37,356 bases of DNA from Verrucomicrobiota bacterium (GTDB taxonomy: Bacteria > Verrucomicrobiota > Verrucomicrobiia > Limisphaerales > CAIMTB01): assembly GCA_963205105.1 (NCBI GenBank), contig CAUJJW010000144.1, positions 1 through 37,356 of the forward strand. Reading direction: 5' to 3'. The position numbers and the translations under genes were made by a program. Positions 25,921-33,220 of this stretch are shown here, piece after piece. The notes beneath the pieces were generated by a model. The model ran no database searches. It was not told where the DNA came from and was given only the letters and a program-made list of their open reading frames with translations. Numbering within the stretch: the first letter of the stretch is position 1; each line of letters begins with the position of its first letter.

Positions 25921-26049
25921 CGATTCCCTCCTCCTCGGGTGGGAATTGTCCCTGCAGAACGATTTTGTTGTCGCCTGGCAGACCGCCTTGGCGAGCTTCC
26001 CTCCGATTTGCCACACCTCAAGACCCTGGTAGTCGTTGATCGCAGCCAT
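25897..26049 (-). pseudogene. Truncated, frameshifted four-helix-bundle (S23-type) protein
   Basis: From an ATG at 26049 the frame reads MAAINDYQGLEVWQIGGKLAKAVCQATTKSF, the start of the 23S-rRNA-intervening-sequence-associated four-helix-bundle family (YxxLEVWQxAxxLAKxVY). Intact members are about 115-130 aa; this frame runs 50 codons and leaves the family consensus after residue 31. The expected FPPEE continuation appears in a different minus-strand frame (within 25817-26014), which indicates a frameshift as well as loss of the rest. The product is unlikely to be functional. Confidence 0.55.
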
Positions 26050-26059
26050 ATCCGAATAA

Positions 26060-26353
26060 CGATCCGACAGGCCATTTCCTTCCAGACCCGCGGCAAGGCT
26101 TTCTGCGCGTAAGGTCCCTATCGCCGAGCTGCCGGTCGACAAACCGGACTCGCCCGAAGTCGCCATCCGATGGAAGGAGGACCGGGGCTGGCTGAACGCG
26201 ATTCCCGCCACCGTCGCCCCAGATGACATCGAGCCCGAGGGCGAGTACTCGGTCCAACCGCTCCTCACCAATGTCGCCCTCGAACTGCCCTATGGGTACC
26301 TGCGCGAGGCCAAGCTGTCGTTGATCATCCTGCCCGTCCGCAGGACCCGTTGA
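26060..26353 (+). pseudogene. C-terminal fragment of an unrecognised protein
   Basis: The frame is open from a stop at 26057 to TGA at 26351-26353 with no ATG, GTG or TTG at a sensible place. From about 26114 the translation looks protein-like, with VAIRWKEDRGWLNAIPATVAPDDIEPEGEYSV split over mixed charged and hydrophobic stretches, ending LSLIILPVRRTR. I do not recognise the family. It is most simply the tail of a gene whose 5' part was lost at a recombination junction near 26060-26110. Confidence 0.35.
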
Positions 26354-26589
26354 CGAACGGGTTTCACGCGTACTTGGAACGGACAGTGGACTCGTTCGTC
26401 CAGGTCCACAGTGGCTCGGCCTTCGCGATGAAGGGCACTCTGGAACCCGCCCTAGATAAAAGGCAGCCGTGTCCACCACCGGACGGGACCTTCCTCGTCA
26501 CCCATCAGTGCTTCGGCGCGGCAGCGGCAAGTTTCCTCGGCCCAATCGCCTTGAATGCCCCCGCCGATTTCGGAACGGTCGGGTCCGCA

Positions 26590-26778
26590 ATGGCAACTCC
26601 GTCTGAAGAGTTCGCGCTCCCCGAGGCGGAGTTGCTCAGTCGGATGGGTTCCACCACCAAACGCCTTTCGTCAGAAACCGCCACGAAGCTTCTGGCAGAC
26701 ATGGGCCTGACCACGGTCGCAGTCGGCCCGCGCCATTGCGCCATCCCGAATCTTCTCCGTCGATGCCGCATGACCCCA
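26590..26778 (+). pseudogene. N-terminal remnant of a P-type cation-transporting ATPase (MgtA-like)
   Basis: From the ATG at 26590 the frame reads EEFALPEAELLSRMGSTTKR, LSSETATKLLADMGLTTVAV and IPNLLRR. This follows the cation-ATPase N-terminal domain pattern (LxxxELLxxLxTxxxGLSxxEAxxRLxxxGxN, then a basic LLRxF segment). Real proteins of this family exceed 850 aa; here the homology stops after about 60 residues and the open frame wanders into the CDF gene in the wrong frame. It reads as a decayed 5' end joined to a metal-transporter gene. Confidence 0.5.
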
Positions 26779-26797
26779 TCCACCTGTCACACGCCAA

Positions 26798-27721
26798 ATG
26801 ATTACCACCGCAAAATCCGAGGAAGATCGCATAGCCCTCACCTTTGCGATGCGGCTGTCGCTGGCGGTCGGGCTTTTGATGTTCTTCATGAAGGTAGGGG
26901 CCTATCTGCTCACCGGTTCGGCGGCCATTCTCAGCGACGCGGCTGAGTCGGTGGTCCACGTAGCAGCGGTCGCGTTCGCAGCGTACAGCCTGCGCCTCTC
27001 GTACAAGCCGGCTGATGAAAGCCATCCCTACGGTCATGCCAAGATCGCGTTCTTCTCCGCTGGATTCGAAGGGGCCATGATCATCCTCGCCGCCCTTTTC
27101 ATTCTCTACGAATCGATCCACAAGTGGAAAATCGGACTGCAGTTGGAGAATCTCGGACTCGGTACGGCGCTCACTGGAGCTGCGGCCGCCATCAACGGGG
27201 CACTCGGGGCCTACCTGGTTCTATTGGGGCGCCGCAAGAACTCGTTGATCCTGACGGCGAATGGAAAGCACGTACTGACTGACTGCTGGACCAGCATCGC
27301 GGTGCTCGTTGGTTTGGGTTTGGTTGCTGTGACCAAGTGGCTTCCATTCGACCCGATCTGCGGAATGATCATGGCGTGCAACATTCTCGTCTCCGGCGGT
27401 GGTCTGATGAAATCCGCTTGGAGCGGTCTAATGGACGCCGCCGATCCCTCCACGCAGAGCAAATTGCACGAAGTGCTTGCCCGCGAAACAAGCCGCCACG
27501 GCGTGTCGTACCATCAACTCCGTCACCGGAACATTGGGGATGCTCATTGGGTCGAGGTACACCTTGTTTTTCGTGACGATATTTCGCTCGCTGGCGCGCA
27601 TCAGACCGCGACATCAATCGAACAGGTGATCGCCGAATCGCTGGAACCCCACGCCTACGTGACGACACATCTCGAATGCCATGAGAGCCATGACGAGCAC
27701 CGTTCCGGGGTTGCGCACTGA
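26798..27721 (+). CDS. Cation diffusion facilitator (CDF) metal transporter
   Basis: The 307-aa protein has six predicted membrane helices followed by a C-terminal cytoplasmic domain (about 215-300). Metal-site residues typical of CDF pumps are visible: ILSDAAES in TM2 (D47), HPYGHAK in the following loop, and an HxxxD in TM5 (H158 and D162 in KHVLTDCW). Such proteins export Zn, Fe, Co or Mn by proton antiport; selectivity cannot be told. The C-terminal tail is histidine/glutamate-rich (HLECHESHDEH), fitting metal binding. It is intact among remnants. The upstream fragment at 26590-26778 is also from a cation transporter. Confidence 0.9.
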   Translation: MITTAKSEEDRIALTFAMRLSLAVGLLMFFMKVGAYLLTGSAAILSDAAESVVHVAAVAFAAYSLRLSYKPADESHPYGHAKIAFFSAGFEGAMIILAALFILYESIHKWKIGLQLENLGLGTALTGAAAAINGALGAYLVLLGRRKNSLILTANGKHVLTDCWTSIAVLVGLGLVAVTKWLPFDPICGMIMACNILVSGGGLMKSAWSGLMDAADPSTQSKLHEVLARETSRHGVSYHQLRHRNIGDAHWVEVHLVFRDDISLAGAHQTATSIEQVIAESLEPHAYVTTHLECHESHDEHRSGVAH

Positions 27722-27754
27722 ACCGACTCCGGTGAGTGCAGAACCAGCTGGACA

Positions 27755-27795
27755 ACGACAGCTATTTCTCCCCACCGGGGAAGTTTAACTGTCGT
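27755..27795. repeat. Two-tier symmetric inverted repeat after the CDF gene
   Basis: Outer arms ACGACAG (27755-27761) and CTGTCGT (27789-27795) enclose inner arms TCCCC (27769-27773) and GGGGA (27777-27781) around ACC. The spacers between arms are seven bases on each side, giving exact symmetry. It sits 34 bases past the CDF stop and could terminate that message or mark an insertion-sequence end. Confidence 0.45.
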
Positions 27796-27800
27796 CGTAC

Positions 27801-27943
27801 AGAGGGGCGCCCGAGCACCTGCGGAGCGACAATGGCCCGGAGTTCGTGGCCAAGGCCGTGCAACGCTGGCTAGTGCGAGAATTATACAGACGTTGTACAT
27901 CACCCCTGGAAACCCGTGGGAGAATGCGTACTGTGAGACGTGT
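27801..27943 (+). mobile_element. IS3-family transposase (OrfB) fragment, frameshifted
   Basis: The frame at 27801 reads RGAPEHLRSDNGPEFVAKAVQRWL, which is the DDE-domain core around the second aspartate of IS3-family (rve) transposases. A frameshift follows near 27885; a second frame then gives [15 protein letters not shown], the next conserved block. The rest of the transposase is missing on both sides. Right after it the sequence switches to an inverted hsdM fragment, so this end is a recombination or insertion junction at about 27945. Confidence 0.75.
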
Positions 27944-27946
27944 CGG

Positions 27947-28130
27947 CAACGAGCTTGGCGCGGTGCTCCTCGAACGTGTCGGAGATGTATTTCAGGAAGA
28001 TCAACCCAAGCACGACGTGCTTGTATTCGGCCGCGTCCATGTTGTTCCGCAGCTTGTCCGCGGCGAGCCAGAGCTTCGCCTCGAAGCCGAGGTTGGCACC
28101 GGACGATTCCGATTTCTTGGGTCTGGCCAT
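27947..28130 (-). pseudogene. hsdM: Truncated HsdM (type I restriction-modification methyltransferase), N-terminal 61 codons
   Basis: From an ATG at 28130 the frame reads [20 protein letters not shown], then the HsdM N-terminal signature [25 protein letters not shown] and FEEHRAKL. Complete HsdM proteins are about 480-550 aa; this one breaks off after about residue 60, exactly where the IS3 transposase fragment begins. No HsdS or HsdR is in the window. The IS insertion or a later deletion therefore destroyed a type I system on the island. Confidence 0.8.
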
Positions 28131-28412
28131 GAGCAACTTCCACCGAAGGTCGCGGGGCTTGAAGCCCGCCCGCCTTGGCTTCCGCGGAGGTTTCCATGGG
28201 CTGCGGCATTCGGACAGTCGAGAATCGAGCCTGCCGATCCCGAGCATGGGAACCCGACGCCCGCTCTTCGATGGAAGTTTTTCCCGGTTGCATGCTGGAA
28301 CTCAGCCCTACACGAAGTCTGAACCGAGGGGGCCGCGGAGCGAGACGGCCAGCGCAGGGGCATTCGCAGGCGTTGACCCAGGCGGCGCGCTGTTTCCGAC
28401 ACGGAGGACCGG
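28131..28412. other. Non-coding stretch between the hsdM remnant and the GH97 gene
   Basis: About 280 bases lie upstream of the hsdM remnant and downstream of the GH97 stop. I see no gene or clear hairpin terminator. A native hsdM promoter would lie here but I could not pick one with confidence. Confidence 0.3.
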
Positions 28413-30461
28413 CTATTCGCGCAGCGGCACCAACTCCGCCACGAACCCTCCGCCATCGGCCGTTTCCAACCGAAGCCCCTCGGTCGACGACACCGTGGAG
28501 GTTTCGATGACCAATCGGTTCGGGTCGGCGGTCGGGTTGGTGTCATCACGCCAGACCGTTGCCCTGAATGGGCCGGGTGGCAGAAACGTGAGCGGGACAC
28601 GAATGTTCGGCAGCGCCTTCGCCGATAGGCCTCCGAGATACCAAGTTCTGCCGCTTCGCCGCGCCGTCACGAGCAGTTCTCCGACACGGGCCATCGGGAC
28701 TCGCGTCTCGTCCCACCACGTCGGAACACGCCTGAGGAAGTCGAATCCAACCTGCCCTTCGTAGGCCGTCGGATAGTCGGCCAACATCGGCATGGGATTG
28801 TCGAAGCAAACATACATGGCCAGCATGTGCCCACGGGTTCCAAGGACGTTGGGGGCGACATTCCTGGGTTTGAACTCGGAACGCGGCACCGCCCGGAATC
28901 CACCCAGGTGGTAGTCCATCGGCCCGGCGATCAACCGTGTGAACGCCATCATCAAGTCGTGCTCGGGAGTGCAGCGGTCGCTCCACTTGAGGTACTCCAG
29001 ATTCAGAGCCCCCTCATGGTTCATCAGGTTCGGATAGGTGCGCTGCCAACCGGTCGGCTTCCAGATGCCGTGAAAATGAATGAGAACGTGATGACGCGCC
29101 GCAGCTGCCAGAATGGACTCCGCGAACTCGACGGTGTCCTGATCGTCGTGATCAAAGAAATCGACCATCATGCCGCTCCAACCGAGCTTCTCGAATGCCG
29201 AGAACGCCTCCTCGACCCGGCCGCGTAGCGCGCCTTGGTGAACCCACGTCCAGAGCCGGACCCCCTTGGACTCGGCGTAGCGTCGGATGGACCCAAGACC
29301 GAAGTCATCCCGTGGGCGGGTGACGTCAGTATCGGGACCGGGTTCAACCCCAGGCTTGGACTGCTGGTACCAAGGTGTTGTGGTGTTCTCGGTCGAGGTG
29401 AGCGAATGGGCCGTGATGTTGTTGCTGGCGCAAAAATCGATGTACCGCTTCGCCATTTCCACCGAGAGAATCGGTGGCCCCGGCCGACCGTCGAACACAT
29501 CCCCATTCCACCAATGAAAGGTGATCTTCCCCGGCTGAATCCAACCCAGATCCCCGATCACGGAGGGCTCATTCAGCAGGTAAAGCGCCTGTGATTCCAA
29601 CAGGGCTCCCGGACGCTCCCCCATCATGGCGACACGCCACGGGGTCTGCATGGGCAACGATCTCACGACCTTGGTTCCGTCCGCGCGCGGAGTGAGCTGG
29701 GCGACCAGCGTATTGCCCGGTGTATCTGACACGGGACGCATGAGAGCCATGCCGGCGTAGTGCCGCAACGAGGCTTCGGTGATGGCCACACAGGTGTCGT
29801 CCGGCCAGAGCAATGTCAGCGGCAAATCCACCAGCGCACCGCGTCGAATCTCGCGCCAAGGCACCTGGGTCACGTTGTGCTCGTGGGACGTCCTGAAGTT
29901 CTCCAGGTACTGCACCAGGGCCGCGGGCTCGCCCTCAACTCCGAACGAGGTGGACTCGTTCAAGATCACGACGGAAGTGGCATTCGTGGCGGCCGGCAAT
30001 TCGTACCGGAAGGCGACGGCGTCATCGTAGCAACGGAACACGATCTCGACTCGAATCTGACTCCGGGTCTCCAGGGTCCATCGGCGCTCGGTGAACCTGT
30101 CCCTGGCTTGGGCCGACTTGCCGAAGTGCACCGTGACGGGTTCATCCACGGACCGGCGTCGCTCGTCGAGGATTCGAACGCCCGCCAGGAGTTCGCCGCC
30201 GTCCGCCGTCTCCAACCCCAGGCGACAATTTGAGAGGAGCGGTTTGCCGCGGAAGCTCGCCTCCCACGTGGGACGCGCGACCGTTCCGGGCTGGGGCATC
30301 CGCACCCCGACCCGGATCCTGCCATTCGGAGAACTGAGGGTGGGGCGATCGGCCCCACCAACCTTCAGCAGGTGAACGGCGAGAGCGGCGCCCACCAGGC
30401 ACGTTCGGAACTGGCGGAGGTGGGCGTGGCTGGGGCGGGAGATGCGCTGCGTCCGTGGCAT
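28413..30461 (-). CDS. Glycoside hydrolase family 97 enzyme (alpha-glucosidase/alpha-galactosidase type)
   Basis: The 682-aa protein has an N-terminal signal-like region (about 1-37), the GH97 N-terminal beta-super-sandwich beginning SSPNGRIRV, a central barrel and a C-terminal beta domain ending in FVAELVPLRE. Barrel hallmarks are GDLGWIQPGK, WTWVHQGALR, the GMMVDFFDHDDQ segment (D about 433, the place of the nucleophile in retaining members) and YPNLMNHEGALNLEY (E about 483). GH97 enzymes release alpha-linked glucose or galactose from glycans. The aspartate in MVDFF favours the retaining, galactosidase-like branch, an inference. Length is normal. The start is 18 bases from a divergent gene, an unusually tight arrangement. 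Confidence 0.88.
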   Translation of the reverse strand: MPRTQRISRPSHAHLRQFRTCLVGAALAVHLLKVGGADRPTLSSPNGRIRVGVRMPQPGTVARPTWEASFRGKPLLSNCRLGLETADGGELLAGVRILDERRRSVDEPVTVHFGKSAQARDRFTERRWTLETRSQIRVEIVFRCYDDAVAFRYELPAATNATSVVILNESTSFGVEGEPAALVQYLENFRTSHEHNVTQVPWREIRRGALVDLPLTLLWPDDTCVAITEASLRHYAGMALMRPVSDTPGNTLVAQLTPRADGTKVVRSLPMQTPWRVAMMGERPGALLESQALYLLNEPSVIGDLGWIQPGKITFHWWNGDVFDGRPGPPILSVEMAKRYIDFCASNNITAHSLTSTENTTTPWYQQSKPGVEPGPDTDVTRPRDDFGLGSIRRYAESKGVRLWTWVHQGALRGRVEEAFSAFEKLGWSGMMVDFFDHDDQDTVEFAESILAAAARHHVLIHFHGIWKPTGWQRTYPNLMNHEGALNLEYLKWSDRCTPEHDLMMAFTRLIAGPMDYHLGGFRAVPRSEFKPRNVAPNVLGTRGHMLAMYVCFDNPMPMLADYPTAYEGQVGFDFLRRVPTWWDETRVPMARVGELLVTARRSGRTWYLGGLSAKALPNIRVPLTFLPPGPFRATVWRDDTNPTADPNRLVIETSTVSSTEGLRLETADGGGFVAELVPLRE

Positions 30462-30479
30462 AGCGCAGAGGATACACAG

Positions 30480-31019
30480 ATGCCCCTTGGAGCGAAGGGG
30501 CCGGGTGGCGACTGGCAAAACCTCCTGGCCGGCCCGATTCGCTCTGGTTCGGTACCCGGCGCGCCGCTTACGAGGCTCGCTCGTGTGGACGCTGCTTCGA
30601 TCCCTGAAACCATCCGCACCATCATCGACCAAGCGGGAGGCCTCGGCATTCGCGGGGCCTTCACCTACATCGGCGCGCAAGACTTCCGCTACCGCTGCGC
30701 CCAAGCCGAAGGCGAATACCGTTCCGGTTTCCGGTCCCGGCTCACCTCGGAGGGCGGCCCACCCCGCGTCGAGTTCGATGTCGGATTGATGGCGCGGGTG
30801 AACGGGAAGCCCGGCCGTGCCTGGACTCTCGTCATCGTCTACGAGCCCGACGACACTTATACCATCTGGCTCGTGGAGGGGCACGCCCGACGGAATGTCG
30901 AATCCATGGTGCTGGCATGCGTCCTCGACGTGTACTGGGACACGCTGCAATCGGTCATCGAGGAGGCCTACGACCGCGCCATTGCCGAGCACAACCAAGG
31001 CTTCATCCCACTGGGCTGA
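30480..31019 (+). CDS. Unrecognised 179-aa accessory protein
   Basis: GAGG stands eight bases before the ATG at 30480, which I prefer to a GTG at 30372 that would overlap the GH97 gene. The protein has a charged mixed alpha/beta composition without signal or membrane segments. A central beta-like run (FDVGLMARVNG, WTLVIVYEPDDTYTIWLVEGH) is followed by a C-terminal helix that repeats acidic and basic residues. No family is recognised. It is two bases from the RadC-like gene and probably shares its message; such small genes ride with RadC-type proteins on integrated elements. Confidence 0.6.
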   Translation: MPLGAKGPGGDWQNLLAGPIRSGSVPGAPLTRLARVDAASIPETIRTIIDQAGGLGIRGAFTYIGAQDFRYRCAQAEGEYRSGFRSRLTSEGGPPRVEFDVGLMARVNGKPGRAWTLVIVYEPDDTYTIWLVEGHARRNVESMVLACVLDVYWDTLQSVIEEAYDRAIAEHNQGFIPLG

Positions 31020-31021
31020 CC

Positions 31022-31516
31022 ATGAGCGAGACACATCCCCGTCGTCGGCGCCAGAAAGACAACCACAAGTTCGGCGTCGTCCGCCTTCGAGCACTGCCGG
31101 TGCCCATCGGCTGCTGCGATTCCCCGGACCGCATCTACGACTATTGGATGGCGAACATCGCAACCGCGTCTTGGTACAACCCGGACGTGGAATGCCTGTG
31201 CGCCATCCACCTCAACACGCGCCGCCGCGCCACCGGCTTCCATCTCGCGGGCATCGGAACCCTCGACACGGTCCTGATGACGCCTCGGGAACTCTTCCGC
31301 ACCGCCATCGTCCGCAACGCCGCTGCGATTGTCGTGGCGCACAATCATCCCAGCGGAGATCCGCGACCTTCGGAGGCTGATGTCCGCGCCACGCGGGAGG
31401 TGGTTCAGGCGGGCCGGATCATCCGAATCGAGGTCCTCGATCATGTCGTGATCGGACGGTCCGGTCCCGATCACCCACGACCGTGGGCGTCTCTGCGCGA
31501 GATGGGCCTCTTCTAG
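31022..31516 (+). CDS. RadC-like JAB/JAMM domain protein
   Basis: The 164-aa protein keeps the JAMM metal motif H107-N-H109-P-S-G-x8-D120 and an upstream glutamate (E57) in VECLCAIHLN. This is the catalytic half of RadC-family proteins. RadC's helix-hairpin-helix N-terminus is absent, as in the short RadC versions carried by plasmids, phages and islands. Whether these act as proteases is not established. It starts two bases after the stop of the previous gene. Confidence 0.85.
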   Translation: MSETHPRRRRQKDNHKFGVVRLRALPVPIGCCDSPDRIYDYWMANIATASWYNPDVECLCAIHLNTRRRATGFHLAGIGTLDTVLMTPRELFRTAIVRNAAAIVVAHNHPSGDPRPSEADVRATREVVQAGRIIRIEVLDHVVIGRSGPDHPRPWASLREMGLF

Positions 31517-31630
31517 TGAGCCGGCTCCATGGAATGCTCGGAGAACCCTTGGACACTCTCACCGCCTCACCGTAGCGAGACTCACGTTCGGAGCGGATCA
31601 ACCAAACCCCCGCTCTGGCGAAAGACGAAC

Positions 31631-32053
31631 ATGAAGAAGACCACCGAAGCCACCAAGGACCAGACCCCGAAGACCACGACCGCCGCCGAACCGAAGGCCG
31701 CGAAGGCCAAGAAGGCGACGCCGGCCCCCTCAACCGAGCAGCCCGCGCTCCAGCCCGCCGCCGCCCCGGCGAAGGTCGAGAAGCCCGCGAAGGCTGCCAA
31801 GGCGGCGAAGACCGACGCTGACGGGGAGGTCACCGACAGGCTCCCCACCACGCTCGAGGAACTCAAGGCGACCAAGGGCGGCTTCGTCGCCTTCCACTTC
31901 CTGACTGGCAAGGACAAGGACACCATCGCCAAGGACCTCGCCACTTCCTTCAAGCTCACCGAACCGCAGGCCGCCAAAATCGTGCGCCGCATCACCGGCC
32001 GCGTCCGCCTCTACGCCCGGGTGTTCGAGCTGGTCCCGGCCAAGCAGGCCTGA
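31631..32053 (+). CDS. Lys/Ala-rich protein with a small C-terminal helical domain
   Basis: The 140-aa protein begins with about 65 residues of K, A, P and T like histone-H1 or H-NS-associated tails. The remainder (about 68-138) is a compact helical domain, with LPTTLEELKATKGGFVAFHF, GKDKDTIAKDLATSF and AKIVRRITGRVRLYARVFEL. The tail suggests nucleic-acid binding; the domain is not recognised. A strong intrinsic terminator follows 20 bases downstream. Confidence 0.65.
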   Translation: MKKTTEATKDQTPKTTTAAEPKAAKAKKATPAPSTEQPALQPAAAPAKVEKPAKAAKAAKTDADGEVTDRLPTTLEELKATKGGFVAFHFLTGKDKDTIAKDLATSFKLTEPQAAKIVRRITGRVRLYARVFELVPAKQA

Positions 32054-32073
32054 CCGTCACCTTCCTGCGAAAC

Positions 32074-32105
32074 GCCCCTCGGAGACCCCGAGGGGCATTT
32101 TTTTT
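32074..32105 (+). terminator. Intrinsic terminator after the Lys/Ala-rich gene
   Basis: GCCCCTCGG (32074-32082) pairs with CCGAGGGGC (32088-32096) across a five-base loop and is followed by A and eight T. Almost the same stem recurs at 33011-33038. Confidence 0.9.
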
Positions 32106-32143
32106 GCGACGTCGCTTCAAGGCCGCAGGCCAGAGAGCCATCC

Positions 32144-32181
32144 AAGAAAACGCGGCCTACCGGTTCAGCCGATAGGCCGCG
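32144..32181 (-). terminator. Intrinsic terminator after the redoxin gene
   Basis: CGCGGCCTA (32151-32159) and TAGGCCGCG (32173-32181) form a perfect 9-bp stem. On the minus strand it is followed by TTTTCTT. It lies 23 bases past the stop of the gene at 32204-32440. Confidence 0.75.
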
Positions 32182-32203
32182 TCGCGAACGTTAGAGAGCG
32201 GAA

Positions 32204-32440
32204 TCAGCGTAACGCTTCGATGCCAGCACCAAAGTTGATGTGGTAGGTTTCGCCGCCCAGCACGAGCGCTGGCACGGACTTCACCCCGGCCCGTTCCGCC
32301 TCAGCCACCCTCGGCTTGCTCTGGCCCAAATGAACGATCTCGACCTCGAACCGCGCCGGATCGAGCGCAGCGGCGACGTTCTGTTCGGCAGCGACGCACA
32401 CCGGGCAGCCCGCGTGATAGAAGACGGCTTTCGTTTTCAT
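32204..32440 (-). CDS. Small glutaredoxin/thioredoxin-like redox protein
   Basis: The 78-aa product starts MKTKAVFYHAGCPVC; the CPVC pair at residues 12-15 is the redox dithiol. It continues through EVEIVHLGQSKPRVAEAERAGVKSVPALVLGG, where the cis-proline before ALVL is the second thioredoxin-fold mark. Length is that of a minimal glutaredoxin. An earlier in-frame start would add 36 low-complexity residues without cause. It diverges from an HxlR regulator, whose family often senses electrophiles or disulfide stress through a cysteine. Confidence 0.8.
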   Translation of the reverse strand: MKTKAVFYHAGCPVCVAAEQNVAAALDPARFEVEIVHLGQSKPRVAEAERAGVKSVPALVLGGETYHINFGAGIEALR

Positions 32441-32558
32441 GGTTGGTATAGTCTGATTCTTTGCTGTGGTTGTCTTAAGGGCACGCGACAAAGGCCGCGG
32501 TCCAGTCGCTATTTCACCCGAAATCGGGGCATGCAAAAGAGGGCACAAATCGGTGCGG

Positions 32559-32576
32559 GGTCACCGTTTTGTGACC
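32559..32576. promoter_or_regulatory. Candidate operator in the redoxin/hxlR divergent region
   Basis: GGTCAC (32559-32564) and GTGACC (32571-32576) form a perfect inverted repeat with a six-base CGTTTT spacer, 38 bases before the HxlR start. Dyads of this size are typical HxlR/winged-helix dimer sites. Confidence 0.45.
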
Positions 32577-32613
32577 GGCTGCCTTTTGCGTCGGCCTCCG
32601 TCAGACTCCGCCC

Positions 32614-32976
32614 ATGAAGACCAAAAGAGCCGCCTCGCCAAGTCATCTGTCGCTCCCGGAACGCAGTGCGTATCGGCGCCTGGAGGATGTGGTAGGCTGC
32701 AAATGGTCCGCCGCCGTGCTTTCCGCCATCGACCGAGGCGTAACGCGACCCGGCCGATTGGAAAAATTCATCCCCGGCATTTCCACCAAAGTCCTCAACG
32801 AACGCCTGCGCAAGCTGTTGGACTACAGGCTAATTGAGCGCACTGTGTTTCCGGGCAAGATGCAGCGCGTAGATTACAGCCTGACAGGGACAGGCCGAAA
32901 GCTGGCCGCCCTGCTGGATCAACTCCGCGATCTGGACGAAGAACATGCGCAACGCGACATCGATTCGCCCGAGTGA
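32614..32976 (+). CDS. HxlR-family winged-helix transcriptional regulator
   Basis: The 120-aa protein follows the HxlR pattern: a KWSAAVLSAI first helix, GRLEKFIPGISTKVLNERLRKLLDYRLIER as the recognition helix and wing lead-in, then VDYSLTGTGRKLAALLDQL. A single cysteine precedes the KWS (VGCKWS), where most family members have glycine, and it could be the redox sensor. It is divergent from a dithiol redoxin and shares a dyad operator, so it probably controls that gene and itself. Confidence 0.85.
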   Translation: MKTKRAASPSHLSLPERSAYRRLEDVVGCKWSAAVLSAIDRGVTRPGRLEKFIPGISTKVLNERLRKLLDYRLIERTVFPGKMQRVDYSLTGTGRKLAALLDQLRDLDEEHAQRDIDSPE

Positions 32977-33010
32977 GAATCCCACAACGTTCAAACTAGC
33001 AGCACTCGAC

Positions 33011-33038
33011 GCCCCTCGGCGACCCCGAGGGGCATTTT
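33011..33038 (+). terminator. Intrinsic terminator after hxlR-like gene
   Basis: GCCCCTCGG (33011-33019) pairs with CCGAGGGGC (33025-33033) over a five-base loop, followed by ATTTT. It repeats the stem of the terminator at 32074-32105. Confidence 0.8.
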
Positions 33039-33063
33039 CGTGTCCAGACGAGTCAGCGAGACC

Positions 33064-33101
33064 GCCGCGAGAACGAGCGAGGACCGGCCGAGGCGCTGTT
33101 T
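33064..33101. repeat. Imperfect direct repeat, copy 1
   Basis: A 38-base stretch starting GCCGCGAGAAC and ending GAGGCGCTGTTT is repeated with a few changes and one indel at 33577-33613. Both copies sit in non-coding DNA, one between a terminator and a small membrane-protein gene, the other just before the terminase gene. Confidence 0.5.
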
Positions 33102-33220
33102 ACACGGGCCGGCAGGAGGTCGACAAGGTTTCCGCTGGAGCAGGCCAGCGAGGCGGCAGAGGACACCGGCGGTGTCTGGGGGGGAGTTCCCCGTTCCTCC
33201 GGATCCGAGACCTCGGGGGC

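Noticed and set aside
26350..26589. Open frame before the P-type ATPase remnant
   Set aside because: In frame with the stub but of random composition; the recognisable homology begins only at the ATG at 26590.
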